This document shows, piece after piece, positions 9,417 through 19,527 of a stretch of 64,000 bases of DNA. Origin of the DNA: an uncultured Bacteroidia bacterium (GTDB taxonomy: Bacteria > Bacteroidota > Bacteroidia > Bacteroidales > F082). Each line of letters opens with the position of its first letter. Position 1 is the first letter of the stretch. Below the pieces are notes generated by a model. That model was given only the letters and a program-made list of their open reading frames with translations, searched no databases and was not told where the DNA came from. The stretch spans positions 434,001 to 498,000 of the forward strand of contig CACYHP010000001.1 of NCBI GenBank assembly GCA_902774295.1, written 5' to 3'. The position numbers and the translations under genes were made by a program.

Positions 9417-10624
9417 TGAAACGTAGTTTAGCTGTAATTAATTTCATAAAAGTTGTTCTATTGATGGCTTTTATGTTTTTCTGTACGATGTCGTATCATC
9501 CATTTGTTTATTCCGTATCACAGGAATTTGTTGATGCTGGCGAAGCTGTGATTTCTCCTTTTTTAAGCTATATAAGAATCATTTTAGTATTATTGGTTAT
9601 TCTTTCATTTATAAAAAATGAAGGGCCTATTTTAAATAAGCATCTATCCAAATACATTTTTCTAGTATTTCTGCTATTGATTTTTGCATTATTATTATTT
9701 GGAGTTTCACCCCAGAAGCATGTTTCGGGAGATATAAAAGCAATATTAACATGTTTATTTGCTTTTTTTGTTGGATACCATTTAAACATGAGCGAGAGTT
9801 GGATTAAGAAATTGCTTTTTTACTATGGCTTATTAGTATGTATAGTTGGATTGTTTCAAATATTAGTAAATATTGGTGGATTCGTTGTTTTGGAATCATA
9901 TGAGACAGATGGGAAAAATGCATTGGGAGCCATGTTGTCTGTTTCAGCCGTAATATTTTGGGGTATCGCTCTATCAAAAACCGGAAGTAGATTTGAACGA
10001 ATTTTTGCTTTATTGCTTGGGCTTTTATCTTTGGTGGAATTATTAACTATTCGTGCCAGATTGGCCACATTATCTGCCATAGGTGTTGTTTTCCTTATGT
10101 TTTATTTTTTGAAAAATAGAAAAAAAATCAAACCATTACCATTTCTATTCATCTCATTTGTATTAATTGTGTTGATTTTCATAGTGCCCAACCCTTTATA
10201 TAACTATATTTATGACAGCTTATTTCTTAATAAAGAAGGTGATATAACTGCAGGAAGAACAACTATGAATCTTCAGGCTATTAAGATAATATTGGATAAT
10301 CCTTTGGTAGCTAATTTATATGACAATTATATAAATGTCGATATTAGGGTACATAATTGGATGTTGAAGCGTTTATATGAGTACGGCTTGGTTTTTGCAA
10401 TTCCATTTGTTATAATATATTTAAAACTAGGACTTGCTTTGTGTAAACAGTTTTTAAATCGTTATAATGATACATTTCAAATTTTGGGATATGCAATGGT
10501 TGCGGCATTGTTTGTTATTTCTTTAGGCGAACCCAATATGCCGTTTTCTCCAGGTACAGCAATGACAACTGCATACATTTTTTGGGGATATTCTTATCAA
10601 AGATTAAAAATAATAAAAAACTAA
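9416..10624 (+). CDS. O-antigen/EPS polymerase (Wzy/WaaL-like)
   Basis: About 402 residues, polytopic, with around 10 hydrophobic segments and a longer extracytoplasmic loop, the usual shape of Wzy-type polymerases and O-antigen ligases. Residues AGRTTMNLQAIKIILDNPL near 280 resemble the conserved pattern after the large loop in this family. The ATG at 9416 overlaps the flippase stop as TGATG; a TTG at 9407 in the same frame is less likely. Sequence in this family is poorly conserved, so the assignment rests on topology and position next to the flippase. Confidence 0.78.
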   Translation: MKRSLAVINFIKVVLLMAFMFFCTMSYHPFVYSVSQEFVDAGEAVISPFLSYIRIILVLLVILSFIKNEGPILNKHLSKYIFLVFLLLIFALLLFGVSPQKHVSGDIKAILTCLFAFFVGYHLNMSESWIKKLLFYYGLLVCIVGLFQILVNIGGFVVLESYETDGKNALGAMLSVSAVIFWGIALSKTGSRFERIFALLLGLLSLVELLTIRARLATLSAIGVVFLMFYFLKNRKKIKPLPFLFISFVLIVLIFIVPNPLYNYIYDSLFLNKEGDITAGRTTMNLQAIKIILDNPLVANLYDNYINVDIRVHNWMLKRLYEYGLVFAIPFVIIYLKLGLALCKQFLNRYNDTFQILGYAMVAALFVISLGEPNMPFSPGTAMTTAYIFWGYSYQRLKIIKN

Positions 10625-10630
10625 GTGAAT

Positions 10631-11485
10631 ATGAATAAAAGAATATCAGATTTTTTTTTCAAAACAATAGGAAATAACTTTCCTAGTTTGTATTATCACC
10701 TTGCATATTTTCATAATCATGGCAGATGGCCAAATCTAAAAAAGCCAAAAGATTTGGCAGAAGTCATAGGTCGTCAATGTATTAATGGAGAAATCAATCA
10801 GTATAGTGTATATGCAGATAAAGTTGAGGTAAGAAAGTACATTGATAATTGGCTTGGAGAGGGATTTTTGCCTACACTATATGGTGTGTGGGACAGTTTT
10901 GATGATGTTGATTTCGGCATTTTGCCCAATGAGTTTGCCTTAAAAACAAATCATGGGTGCGGAGGCAATGTGATTTGTTATGATAAAGAGAAACTTGATT
11001 TAGCTGAAGCAAAACGTATAATTGACACTGCTATGCATACAGAATTTGGAGGAGTAACGCAGACACACTATCATCATATACCCAAAAAAGTATTTGCAGA
11101 ACAATTATTGACAGATAATGGGAAATTACCAACAGATTATAAATTCCATTGTTGGAATGGCGAGATTAAGACCATTTTATGTTGTGCTGATCGTGGAACT
11201 GGTGGTCATGTTAAGTTAAAAAACTATGACACGAATTGGAAACCGATGAATTTATTAAAGAAACATGAAGGCGCCAAAGATATTCCATGCCCGACAAATT
11301 TTGAAGAAATGAAACATGTGGCAACGGCTATAGCCCAGCATTTTATGCATGTAAGAGTAGATCTATATTCATTTAAGGGAAAGACTTATGTGGGAGAATT
11401 GACATTCACTCCGGAAGGAGGATTGATGCGTTATTACACGCAAGATGCATTGCTGTACTTAGCTGGTCAAAAGGATATTATATAA
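10631..11485 (+). CDS. TupA-like ATP-grasp protein
   Basis: About 284 residues resembling the TupA-like ATP-grasp family common in capsule and teichuronopeptide loci. Visible family features are FALKTNHGCGGNVICYDK near 105, PTDYKFHCWNGEIKTIL and the C-terminal VRVDLYSFKGKTYVGELTF with metal- and ATP-binding acidic residues. Such proteins are thought to ligate amino acids or other carboxyl/amino groups to polysaccharide. ATG at 10631 is preferred over a GTG six bases earlier. The stop of the polymerase gene is 6 bases upstream. Confidence 0.82.
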   Translation: MNKRISDFFFKTIGNNFPSLYYHLAYFHNHGRWPNLKKPKDLAEVIGRQCINGEINQYSVYADKVEVRKYIDNWLGEGFLPTLYGVWDSFDDVDFGILPNEFALKTNHGCGGNVICYDKEKLDLAEAKRIIDTAMHTEFGGVTQTHYHHIPKKVFAEQLLTDNGKLPTDYKFHCWNGEIKTILCCADRGTGGHVKLKNYDTNWKPMNLLKKHEGAKDIPCPTNFEEMKHVATAIAQHFMHVRVDLYSFKGKTYVGELTFTPEGGLMRYYTQDALLYLAGQKDII

Positions 11486-11526
11486 ATGTTTTATTATAAG
11501 AAAAGTTTTTAAGTAAGTTTTAAAAC

Positions 11527-12615
11527 ATGGATGTCCCTAAACCAAATAAACGGATAGTCATATTAATGGATATGCCATTATATCCTTATCGTATTTATGC
11601 TTATAATGAATTGGTTAAGCGAGGGTATGATTTAATGGTTGTTTCTGTTAGTAATAAGGTTGAAAGGTATGATATACCACTACTTTTTGAACACAAGGTC
11701 CTGTTTTATAAGAAAAGAAAACCGTTTGTCAGATTAAATGGTTTTAATATTCATGATTATGAAAACTTTGATGTGATTATTATCCCGTCTAATCTTCGGA
11801 TGCTGAACTATTATAGGTTCATTAGACCTCGTTTTTGGGCAAAGACGATAAGATGGGGGCATTTGACGGGACGGACGAATGGTAATAAGTTGGCAGAATG
11901 GGTACGCTATAAATTCTTCAAAAAATTTCCAGCCCTGATTTTCTATGAGGCTTCAACTCGTGATGTTTTTCTTAAACATGGGTTTGATGCTAATAAACTT
12001 TTTGTGGCTAATAACACTCAATATGTGGATCCTGCAACTGTTCATCCAAATGAAGAGCGCAGATATTTCATTTATGTTGGCCGTATACAAGAGCGTAAGG
12101 GATTAGAACTGGCTGTTAAAGCATTTTCATTATTAAAGAAAAAAAATGACGATTCGCAATTGGAGTTTGTGATTGTCGGTGGGGGCGATGATAGTTTGTT
12201 GAAAAACATTGCTAAAGAAGAATGTATATCCGATTCTGTGCGTTTTATTGGACCTGTCCATGATCAAGGTCAACTTGGTGAATGGTTTTCACATGCTTTA
12301 GCATACGTTTCACCAGGTCATGTTGGACTTGGAGTGTTGCACAGTTTTGCTTGTGGTGTTCCGGTAATAACCTGCACAGGTCGTTTACATAGTGTTGAGT
12401 TTAGTAACTGCAAACCTGATAATAGTATGGTTGTACCATATACAGTTGATGATATATATGAGGCCATGCAACGTCTTTATAGTGATAAGAGTTTTCAAAA
12501 GATATTGTCATTAAATGCATATAACTATTATTGGCAAAATTGTACTATAGATATCATGGTTGATGGAATAGATAATGCAATTCAATATATTTTACAGAAA
12601 ATAAAAAATGAATAA
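11527..12615 (+). CDS. Glycosyltransferase family 4 (GT-B fold)
   Basis: 362 residues. The C-terminal half carries the GT4 donor-binding region: FIYVGRIQERKGLELAVKAF near 180 and a later SPGHVGLGVLHSFACGVPVI that corresponds to the usual E-x7-E segment, here without clear acidic residues. It is expected to add a sugar to the growing lipid-linked repeat unit at the inner membrane. The end overlaps the next gene by 8 bases. Confidence 0.85.
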   Translation: MDVPKPNKRIVILMDMPLYPYRIYAYNELVKRGYDLMVVSVSNKVERYDIPLLFEHKVLFYKKRKPFVRLNGFNIHDYENFDVIIIPSNLRMLNYYRFIRPRFWAKTIRWGHLTGRTNGNKLAEWVRYKFFKKFPALIFYEASTRDVFLKHGFDANKLFVANNTQYVDPATVHPNEERRYFIYVGRIQERKGLELAVKAFSLLKKKNDDSQLEFVIVGGGDDSLLKNIAKEECISDSVRFIGPVHDQGQLGEWFSHALAYVSPGHVGLGVLHSFACGVPVITCTGRLHSVEFSNCKPDNSMVVPYTVDDIYEAMQRLYSDKSFQKILSLNAYNYYWQNCTIDIMVDGIDNAIQYILQKIKNE

Positions 12616-13663
12616 TAAGATGATAGAAGAAAAAGTACACAAAAACCATTTTGACGAATTAGACATTTTAAAAGGAATATTAATACTAACGGTTGTTCTA
12701 GAACATTCATTCGCCGTAAAATATGTTGATTTATCAACAGTCGCATGGTGCACTACAACTGTTGCTATTATTAAAAGTTTTAATATGCAGTTGTTTTTTA
12801 TGATTAGCGGCTTTCTTTTTGCTAATTCTAAGACAACAAACATAGGAAAGGCTTTAATTAGCAAGGTTGATAGACTTCTTGTTCCTATGTTGTTTCTATC
12901 TATAATCAATATTGCGTTGTTTTGGGTGGCACCATCTGCTATTAATGGAGATGAAAGACGTGGACTGATGGAAACAATAATGAACGTATTATTATATGGT
13001 AAAAGCTTCTGGTTTATTTATACATTATTTGTTATATTTGTTTTTGTCATTTTGCTTAAGAAATACCTGAATAAAACAATAACAATAATGATAATTTTGG
13101 CTTTAATTGTTTTATATGAGAGTGGTTTTGTGCAGAGTGAAATGTTTCAAATAAAAAATGTTTCATATTTTTCTGTTTATTTCCTTCTTGGGTATTTGGC
13201 ATATGGTAGATATGATGATATTAAAAAAATCTTGAAAAGTCCTTGGTTCCTTGTACCTAGTTTAATCATATATATATTACTCTTCTTGTTTGCATATGAT
13301 AATTCAATTGTTTATCGCTGGATACTACCTCCTTTGTTAGATAGTATTATGATAGGATTCGTGTTAGTATTAGTTGAGTTTCTTAATAATTATAAGTATC
13401 CCGTATTAAAATATCTCGGAAAGAATTCATTGCAATTTTTTATGTTTAATGGTTACGCTTTAGTTGTTTCACGCATACTATATGCGAAAGTTTTAAATAT
13501 TCATCAGCCGTTTTTGTTGTTTTTGTTAGTTTATCTCTCTTGTTTGCTCATTATATGGTTGCTTGTGGAGATAACCAAACGAATACCAGTTATTAGTTAT
13601 TTGTGTGGTTTCGGAAGAAAGAAAAGTGGTTTGGATTTGCAAAAGGTTGAAAAAACGCAATAA
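12608..13663 (+). CDS. Membrane acyltransferase (acyltransferase 3 family)
   Basis: 351 residues with about 10 membrane segments. The N-terminal DELDILKGILILTVVLEHSF near 10-30 matches the R/DxLDxLKGIxI...H pattern of the acyltransferase 3/OpgC family, with the conserved His in the first helix. MQLFFMISGFLFA near 60 is also typical. It probably O-acetylates polysaccharide at the membrane. Its start overlaps the upstream glycosyltransferase gene. Confidence 0.87.
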   Translation: MNNKMIEEKVHKNHFDELDILKGILILTVVLEHSFAVKYVDLSTVAWCTTTVAIIKSFNMQLFFMISGFLFANSKTTNIGKALISKVDRLLVPMLFLSIINIALFWVAPSAINGDERRGLMETIMNVLLYGKSFWFIYTLFVIFVFVILLKKYLNKTITIMIILALIVLYESGFVQSEMFQIKNVSYFSVYFLLGYLAYGRYDDIKKILKSPWFLVPSLIIYILLFLFAYDNSIVYRWILPPLLDSIMIGFVLVLVEFLNNYKYPVLKYLGKNSLQFFMFNGYALVVSRILYAKVLNIHQPFLLFLLVYLSCLLIIWLLVEITKRIPVISYLCGFGRKKSGLDLQKVEKTQ

Positions 13664-13684
13664 GCCATCATTATTAAAACTACC

Positions 13685-15559
13685 GTGAGCAGTATTAAGA
13701 CCAAAATAAATATTCTTCGCAGCAAGAGTTTGAAGTATATTCTGTTTCGTGCATGGTTTGCATTCGAACAAAAAAGCGGTTTGTTGGTGCGTAGATTCCC
13801 AACGACTCTAAAACCAGTGCGAATCCCATCATTAGCGGATTGGAAAAAAAAGACAAATAATTATCTCTTTGACAATCGAGATAGTTTACAAATCCCCCAA
13901 ATTAAGGATTCATACTTAAAGGAGGCCTTGGATCATTATCTTAAAGGAGATGTGCTGTTTTTCAACAAGACTTGGAAACCTTTGGGTTTGGATTATGATT
14001 GGGTGACGAATCCTGAAACAGGCTACCAATATAATTCTCACCAGCATTTCACCAAGATAGAGAGTCTCTCGGAAAAAGCTGGCGATATAAAGTTTACATG
14101 GGAAAAATCCCGTTTTTCATGGCTTTGTACTATCTGCAGGTATGACTACCATTTTAATGAGGATCATTCTGAATTCGTAGTCAGCCAGATACTTGACTGG
14201 ATAGATAAGAATCCGTTAAACCGCGGTCCTAATTACAAGTGCAGTCAGGAAACAAGTATAAGGTTAAACAACTGGGTGTTTGCCCTTCATTTCTATAAAC
14301 ATAGTAAGGCACTGACAGAAGAAAGGTGGAACAGAATCATTACTTCCATTTATTGGCAGATACACCATGTCTATAATAATATTAACTATTCAAGAATTGC
14401 AGTCAGAAACAATCATGCTATAACAGAAACGCTGACACTTTATCTTATGGGATTGCTGTTCCCAGAAATGCCTGGAGCGAGAAAATGGAAGAGAAATGGG
14501 AAACGCTGGTTTGAACAGGAGATTGATTATCAGATAGAAACTGATGGAACATACCTTCAGGACTCCATGAACTATCATAGGGTGGTGATTCAGTTGTTGA
14601 CTTACGCGATAGCAATTGCTGATGCTAACGGAGAGAAGTATAGTGATGTGGTGTACGAGAAGGCTTATCAATCAGTTAACTTCTTATACCAGTGTCAGGA
14701 ACCTTCAAACGGTTGGTTACCAAACTATGGCTCAAATGATGGGGCTCTTTTCTTCCCTCTGAGTACAGCTGATTACAGAGACTATAGACCACAGTTAGAT
14801 GCGCTTCATGGATTATTGACAGGTGAGTCATTGTATGGTGAGTTTATAGAAGATTCCTGGTGGGTAAGTCACAAAGTGCCAACTTATAGAAAATCTTTTC
14901 CGAAAATAGAGAAACATGAGGGTATAGTGAAATTTGAAAAGAGCGGGTTCTATATAGTACGTGAGAAGAAAACAATGACGTTTATAAGGTGCGGGCTTTT
15001 CAAGACCAATGGTAGCACAGATCAGATGCATTTAGATGTGTGGTATAAAGGCAAAAACATTATTATGGACTGTGGTACCTTCCAATATAACACAACACCT
15101 GAACTAAAAAAATACTTTGCTGGCACGGAATCGCATAATACAATAATGCTGGGCGACAATGATCAGATGCTGAAAGGCCCTCGGTTTATGTGGTTCTATC
15201 CGCCCAAGTTTATAGGCGCATCTTTTGAAGAAACTGCAGATGCTTATTGTTTTAAAGGCGAAGTGGCCTGTTTTTCTTATTTGGGTGCTGACATTTCTGT
15301 TGAGCGTACGATTACAAAGACGAAAGATGTATCAGAGTGGAAGATTGTGGATAAGGTTAATCATAAACCCAAAGGAGTTATGATGAGACAGCTTTGGCAT
15401 ACTAACGATAAAGAAAATTTAGGGTTCCAATCAGATGGGGGAATAATGCAAAAAACAAAATGGCATTCATCCTACTATGGAACTAAAGACGACTGCGAAC
15501 AAATAGAATTTGATACCGATTCAAATCAGATAACAACAACAATAAAGATAACAGATTAA
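13685..15559 (+). CDS. Heparinase II/III-like protein
   Basis: 624 residues, GTG start. The N-terminal part is the alpha/alpha-toroid of heparinase II/III and alginate lyases, with NNHAITETLTLYLMGLLFPE and DGTYLQDSMNYHRVV bearing the Asn/His/Tyr residues of the catalytic groove. The C-terminal beta-sandwich has DQMHLDVWYKGKNIIMDCG and GTESHNTIMLGDNDQM. No signal peptide is evident. Such genes occur widely inside EPS loci, where they may trim or modify uronic-acid-containing polymer; this fits a locus making ManNAcA. The start of the next gene overlaps its stop (TAATG). Confidence 0.88.
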   Translation: MSSIKTKINILRSKSLKYILFRAWFAFEQKSGLLVRRFPTTLKPVRIPSLADWKKKTNNYLFDNRDSLQIPQIKDSYLKEALDHYLKGDVLFFNKTWKPLGLDYDWVTNPETGYQYNSHQHFTKIESLSEKAGDIKFTWEKSRFSWLCTICRYDYHFNEDHSEFVVSQILDWIDKNPLNRGPNYKCSQETSIRLNNWVFALHFYKHSKALTEERWNRIITSIYWQIHHVYNNINYSRIAVRNNHAITETLTLYLMGLLFPEMPGARKWKRNGKRWFEQEIDYQIETDGTYLQDSMNYHRVVIQLLTYAIAIADANGEKYSDVVYEKAYQSVNFLYQCQEPSNGWLPNYGSNDGALFFPLSTADYRDYRPQLDALHGLLTGESLYGEFIEDSWWVSHKVPTYRKSFPKIEKHEGIVKFEKSGFYIVREKKTMTFIRCGLFKTNGSTDQMHLDVWYKGKNIIMDCGTFQYNTTPELKKYFAGTESHNTIMLGDNDQMLKGPRFMWFYPPKFIGASFEETADAYCFKGEVACFSYLGADISVERTITKTKDVSEWKIVDKVNHKPKGVMMRQLWHTNDKENLGFQSDGGIMQKTKWHSSYYGTKDDCEQIEFDTDSNQITTTIKITD

Positions 15560-16791
15560 TGAAAGTAATTTATTTTCATCAACACTTTACAACACCCACG
15601 ATTGGCGGTGGAACACGTTCGTATGAGTTCGCTCAGAAACTGATGCAACGGGGTCACCAAGTGACAATGGTTTCCGGCGGCGACAAGTCGATGTTCAACT
15701 TGCCGGCTACTAGCAAAAAGAATGTCTATCGCGGTGAAGTGGACGGTATAGATGTGATACAGATACATGTTCCTTATTCGAATAATGATGGAAAAATGGC
15801 ACGAGCCAAGGCTTTCCTACGTTATGCTAAAACGAGTATTCATTTCGCACTGCACGAAAAGTACGACCTAATATTCTGTACTACTACGCCCCTTACTTCT
15901 GGAATTCCTGGCTTATTTGCCAAGTGGTTCAAGCGAAAGAAGTTTGTGTTTGAAGTTCGAGACTTTTGGCCGGACTCCACAAAAACTCTTTTTGCGGCGG
16001 TTGGTAAGAAGTATCCATGGTACTTGGATTGGGGCCTATCTTTCCTTGGCACCCGTTGTTACCGAGCTGCGGATGCGTGCATAGGCTTGGCACCAGGCAT
16101 CTGTGATGCTATCAAAGATCATTCACAGAAAGATAAGCTAGTGAAACTAATTCCTAATGGATGTGACTTGGATCTTTTCTCTCCCGAGAAACGTGGAAAA
16201 TTGGAACTCCATGGTGTGAATGAAGGTGATACTGTGGCCGTATTCACTGGCGCTCATGGTGTTGCAAATGGACTTGATGCTGTACTGGATGCAGCAGCAG
16301 TATTGAAAAACAAAGGAAGAAACGACATCAAGTTGGTGTTTGTTGGCAATGGTATGATGAAACAAGCCCTTGTGGAACGTGCTGAGAAAGAAGGTTTAGA
16401 TAATTGCCTGTTCTTTAAGCCAGTTCCCAAAACAGAATTGACCAAAATAGTATGCTCAGCCGACATTGGCATGCAGATTTTGACGAATGCTACTTTCTTC
16501 TACTATGGAACTTCGCCCAACAAGTTCTTTGATTTCATATCTTCTGGTCTGCCAGTGATTAACAACTATCCTGGCTGGATTGCGGATATGATTCATGAAA
16601 ATAATTGTGGAGTGGCGGTGGAGCCGTTAAACCCGGAGGCTTTTGCCAATGGATTGGAATACCTTGCAGACCATCCTGAAGAACGTAAGAGGATGGGTGC
16701 AAATGCACGTAAGCTTGCAGAACGTGATTTCAACAGAGAGAATTTGAGTACAAAGTTTGTGGATTTCTTAGAGTCTATTTACAATGGCTAA
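15559..16791 (+). CDS. Glycosyltransferase family 4, WbuB/WcaI-like
   Basis: 410 residues of GT-B fold. The start MKVIYFHQHFTTPTIGGGTR and the segment KFVFEVRDFWPDS near 130 are diagnostic of the WbuB-type glycosyltransferases that transfer FucNAc-like or related sugars in capsule synthesis. Gly-rich donor-binding residues VFTGAHGVANGLDAVLDAA lie near 225. It is translationally coupled to the heparinase-like gene (1-base overlap) and to the following acetyltransferase (8-base overlap). Confidence 0.9.
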   Translation: MKVIYFHQHFTTPTIGGGTRSYEFAQKLMQRGHQVTMVSGGDKSMFNLPATSKKNVYRGEVDGIDVIQIHVPYSNNDGKMARAKAFLRYAKTSIHFALHEKYDLIFCTTTPLTSGIPGLFAKWFKRKKFVFEVRDFWPDSTKTLFAAVGKKYPWYLDWGLSFLGTRCYRAADACIGLAPGICDAIKDHSQKDKLVKLIPNGCDLDLFSPEKRGKLELHGVNEGDTVAVFTGAHGVANGLDAVLDAAAVLKNKGRNDIKLVFVGNGMMKQALVERAEKEGLDNCLFFKPVPKTELTKIVCSADIGMQILTNATFFYYGTSPNKFFDFISSGLPVINNYPGWIADMIHENNCGVAVEPLNPEAFANGLEYLADHPEERKRMGANARKLAERDFNRENLSTKFVDFLESIYNG

Positions 16792-17359
16792 GACCAGTTT
16801 AACATATAGATGCCTGAAATTTTTGGGATTTAACTATTCCGAGCAAGAGTATGGCCAAGTTAGCCTGTGGCGTGTTGTTAAGCAATTTTTTAAGAATATA
16901 CGCTTAAAATGGTTGCAAAACAAAATGGATTGGGCAATTTTAGAGCCTTTTGCACCAAGGAAATTACGTCCAAAGATTATGAAAAAAATGGGCTGTCATA
17001 TTGGAAAAGATGTTTTTATAGGGGACCATGTGCGAGTTGACTATAGCCATGCCGATTTAATTTTTATAGACGATCATGCACATATTACAGGTGGTTGTCG
17101 CTTGTTATGTCATCAACGTAATTTGTTGCGCTATCGTAAAGGAGATGATGCTGCGAAACTGCCTTATAAGTTGGGTGAGATTCATATTGGGAAAGGCGTA
17201 ATGATAGGTATGGAGACGTTAATAATGCCAGGAGTGTCTATAGGTGATGGTGCGATTATAGGGGCATATTCATTAGTAAACACAGATATTCCTGCTTGGA
17301 CAATAGCAACGGGACGTCCTGCTAAAGTGGTTAAACAAATACCAGAAAGAGAATCATGA
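16784..17359 (+). CDS. Hexapeptide-repeat acetyltransferase (WcaF/NodL type)
   Basis: 191 residues. An N-terminal helical part is followed by left-handed beta-helix hexapeptides: MGCHIGKDVFIGDHVRVD near 68 and IHIGKGVMIGMETLIMPGV near 137. It ends with TDIPAWTIATGRPAKVVKQI, the usual end of O-acetyltransferases of this group. Likely O-acetylates a sugar of the repeat unit. It overlaps both neighbours by 4-8 bases, so it belongs to the same operon. Confidence 0.85.
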   Translation: MAKTSLTYRCLKFLGFNYSEQEYGQVSLWRVVKQFFKNIRLKWLQNKMDWAILEPFAPRKLRPKIMKKMGCHIGKDVFIGDHVRVDYSHADLIFIDDHAHITGGCRLLCHQRNLLRYRKGDDAAKLPYKLGEIHIGKGVMIGMETLIMPGVSIGDGAIIGAYSLVNTDIPAWTIATGRPAKVVKQIPERES

Positions 17360-18234
17360 ACCTTTTAACTTTTGATATAGAAGAATGGTTCCTTGAAAAA
17401 GCATATTTTGGAAATAAACAGTCAAAGTATGCAGAATACGACCGATTGCTAGAAGAGTTGTTGGAACATCTGTCAGAGCATGGTCATAAAGGAACTTTTT
17501 TTTGTGTGGGCAAATTGGCTGAAGATTTTCCACAAGTGGTTCGCAAGATTTCCAATGCTGGACATGAGATAGGTTGTCATTCCAATACACATCAATGGCT
17601 GAATAAAATGAATTATAAGCAAGCTATGGAAGATACCCATTCGGCAGTTGATGCTTTACAACAATGCATTGGTCAGAAAGTGAAGAGCTATCGTGCTCCA
17701 GCCTTTTCGATTGGGAGCGATAACAAGTGGGCTTTCGAGGTTTTAGCATCCAATGGTATTACTTGTGATGCCTCAGTATTTCCTGCATCAAGAGATTTTG
17801 GTGGTTTCCCTGAATTTGCAAAAATGGAACCTACTGTTGTGAAATACAACGGTATAGAGATACATGAATTCCCGATTGTTACCATCAAAGTTATAGGGAA
17901 ACAAATTGCATATTCCGGCGGTGGATATTTCCGCTTTTCCCCTTATTTCTTTATTGAAAAAGAGATGAAAAAGGCTTCATATTCTATGACCTATTTTCAT
18001 TTGGGCGATTTGTGTCCTGTCATTGAAGGTGTTATGTCAAAAGAGGATTATGAAAGGTATTTTGATGAGACGGGGACAACTAAAGCCCGTTATCTTCGCT
18101 ATTTCAAAACTAATTTAGGGGTAAAAGGGAATAAGCGAAAGTTATTCAAATTGATTGAACGAATGGGGTTCTGTAATATCATGGAGGCAGAGCTTCAGAC
18201 AGATTGGGGGGAAGCGCCAGTTATTTCCCTTTAG
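17356..18234 (+). CDS. Polysaccharide deacetylase (NodB/CE4 family)
   Basis: 292 residues of the carbohydrate esterase 4 fold. It begins MNLLTFDIEEWF, which contains the D-x-E variant of the catalytic Asp motif seen in the XrtA-system/DUF3473 deacetylases. The zinc-binding motif appears as EIGCHSNTHQWL near 75, followed by SYRAPAFSIG near 115 and SGGGYFRFSP near 190. It removes acetyl groups from N-acetylated sugars. No signal peptide is visible, so it probably acts in the cytoplasm or on lipid-linked precursors. Confidence 0.88.
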   Translation: MNLLTFDIEEWFLEKAYFGNKQSKYAEYDRLLEELLEHLSEHGHKGTFFCVGKLAEDFPQVVRKISNAGHEIGCHSNTHQWLNKMNYKQAMEDTHSAVDALQQCIGQKVKSYRAPAFSIGSDNKWAFEVLASNGITCDASVFPASRDFGGFPEFAKMEPTVVKYNGIEIHEFPIVTIKVIGKQIAYSGGGYFRFSPYFFIEKEMKKASYSMTYFHLGDLCPVIEGVMSKEDYERYFDETGTTKARYLRYFKTNLGVKGNKRKLFKLIERMGFCNIMEAELQTDWGEAPVISL

Positions 18235-18258
18235 TTTCTTATTAAAGCTGCTTTTTTT

Positions 18259-18846
18259 ATGTTATACGCAATAGCTCATTTCTTAAGAGACAAGCTAAGA
18301 TGGTTGTGGAACTTTGTGGAGTGTATCAATGCCTGGCTGTTTTCTTTGAGGTATGGTAAAAAGCTGAAAATATTCTCTTTTTCAGGGTTGCCCACGGGTT
18401 ATGAGGTTACTCCCATGAGAGATGTTCCTACCGATAAGATTGTAGAGTTCTTCTCTCGTCAGCCAGAAGAGGCTTTTGAGTTTTTTAAGCCTCATGGATT
18501 TGATATGAAAAGTATCAAGAGGCTACAGAGGAACCGGGCTTTTCTTGGATATATGTTGCTGGATACTGAGAATGGTAATATAGCTGGCTATTGTTTTAAT
18601 AGGTGTTTCTTTCATGGGGTTGGCTATCGTGGAAGGATGGTAGATGTGGCTTATCGAGGCGAGGGCTTGGGTACTGCTATGAATAAACTACTGAATGAAG
18701 TTGGGTTTGGGATTGGTTTGAGACTTTTTGAAACCGTATCAAAAGATAATGTAGCTTCATACCGCTCGGCGTTATCAGCGAGCAAAGTAAAAGTTGTGAA
18801 AGAGATGCCGCATAATGAATTGTATTTAGAAATACTTCCAGATTAG
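18259..18846 (+). CDS. GNAT-family acetyltransferase
   Basis: 195 residues. The middle segment VDVAYRGEGLGTAMNKLLNEVG near 130-150 fits the acetyl-CoA-binding motif A of GNAT N-acetyltransferases (R/Q-x-x-G-x-G/A). The final part ETVSKDNVASYRSALSASKV resembles motif B, with Asn and Tyr at the usual positions. It probably N-acetylates an amino sugar, perhaps the product of the aminotransferase at 19528. Gaps of 24 and 4 bases to neighbours suggest co-transcription. Confidence 0.72.
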   Translation: MLYAIAHFLRDKLRWLWNFVECINAWLFSLRYGKKLKIFSFSGLPTGYEVTPMRDVPTDKIVEFFSRQPEEAFEFFKPHGFDMKSIKRLQRNRAFLGYMLLDTENGNIAGYCFNRCFFHGVGYRGRMVDVAYRGEGLGTAMNKLLNEVGFGIGLRLFETVSKDNVASYRSALSASKVKVVKEMPHNELYLEILPD

Positions 18847-18850
18847 CGTT

Positions 18851-19504
18851 ATGATATTGAAATGGATATTTGACAGAGTGGTGTCATTTATTGGACTGAT
18901 TCTCCTGTGGCCGGTGTTGTTAATTGTTGCCATACTTGTTAAGGTAAAGATGCCTGGTGGTCCTGCATTCTTTGTGCAAAACAGAGTGGGCAAGGGAGGC
19001 AAGTTGTTTAAATGCCACAAATTCCGCACAATGACGGTTAATCATAATGGCAGCACAGTCTCTGTTGCTGGTGATAGTCGTATTACACCTCTTGGCGCAA
19101 AGTTGCGTCACTATAAGTTGGATGAGCTTCCGGGACTTTGGGATGTAATGATTGGTAATATGAGTTTCGTGGGCCCGAGGCCTGATGTGCCTGGCTATGC
19201 TGATAAATTGATAGGCGATGACAGAGATGTTTTAAAATTACGTCCAGGAATAACTGGTCCTGCCACATTGAAGTATCGGTTGGAAGATGAAATGATTTCC
19301 GAGTATGTGGCTAAGAAGCAGAAAGAGGGAGACCTTCGGCCTATGCAGGAAATAGCCGTGGAATATAATGACACTGTTATATATCCAGATAAGGTGAGAT
19401 TAAACTGTTATTATTATAGACATTACTCATTCATTAAGGATATAAAGATGATTTTCTGTACCGTATTAGGTAAGAAGATGGAATATGCAGGAGAAACAAT
19501 TTAA
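18851..19504 (+). CDS. Initiating sugar-phosphate transferase (WcaJ/PglC family)
   Basis: 217 residues with one hydrophobic reentrant helix (about 8-30). The family motifs are clear: KGGKLFKCHKFRTM near 50, KLDELPGLWDVMIGNMSFVGPRP near 90-115 and RPGITGPAT near 135. This monotopic phosphoglycosyl transferase attaches the first sugar-1-phosphate to undecaprenyl phosphate and starts repeat-unit assembly. It lies just before the aminotransferase, an arrangement also seen in pgl-type loci making diamino or amino-deoxy sugars. Confidence 0.93.
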   Translation: MILKWIFDRVVSFIGLILLWPVLLIVAILVKVKMPGGPAFFVQNRVGKGGKLFKCHKFRTMTVNHNGSTVSVAGDSRITPLGAKLRHYKLDELPGLWDVMIGNMSFVGPRPDVPGYADKLIGDDRDVLKLRPGITGPATLKYRLEDEMISEYVAKKQKEGDLRPMQEIAVEYNDTVIYPDKVRLNCYYYRHYSFIKDIKMIFCTVLGKKMEYAGETI

Positions 19505-19527
19505 AAAATAATAGTTACATAAGTAAT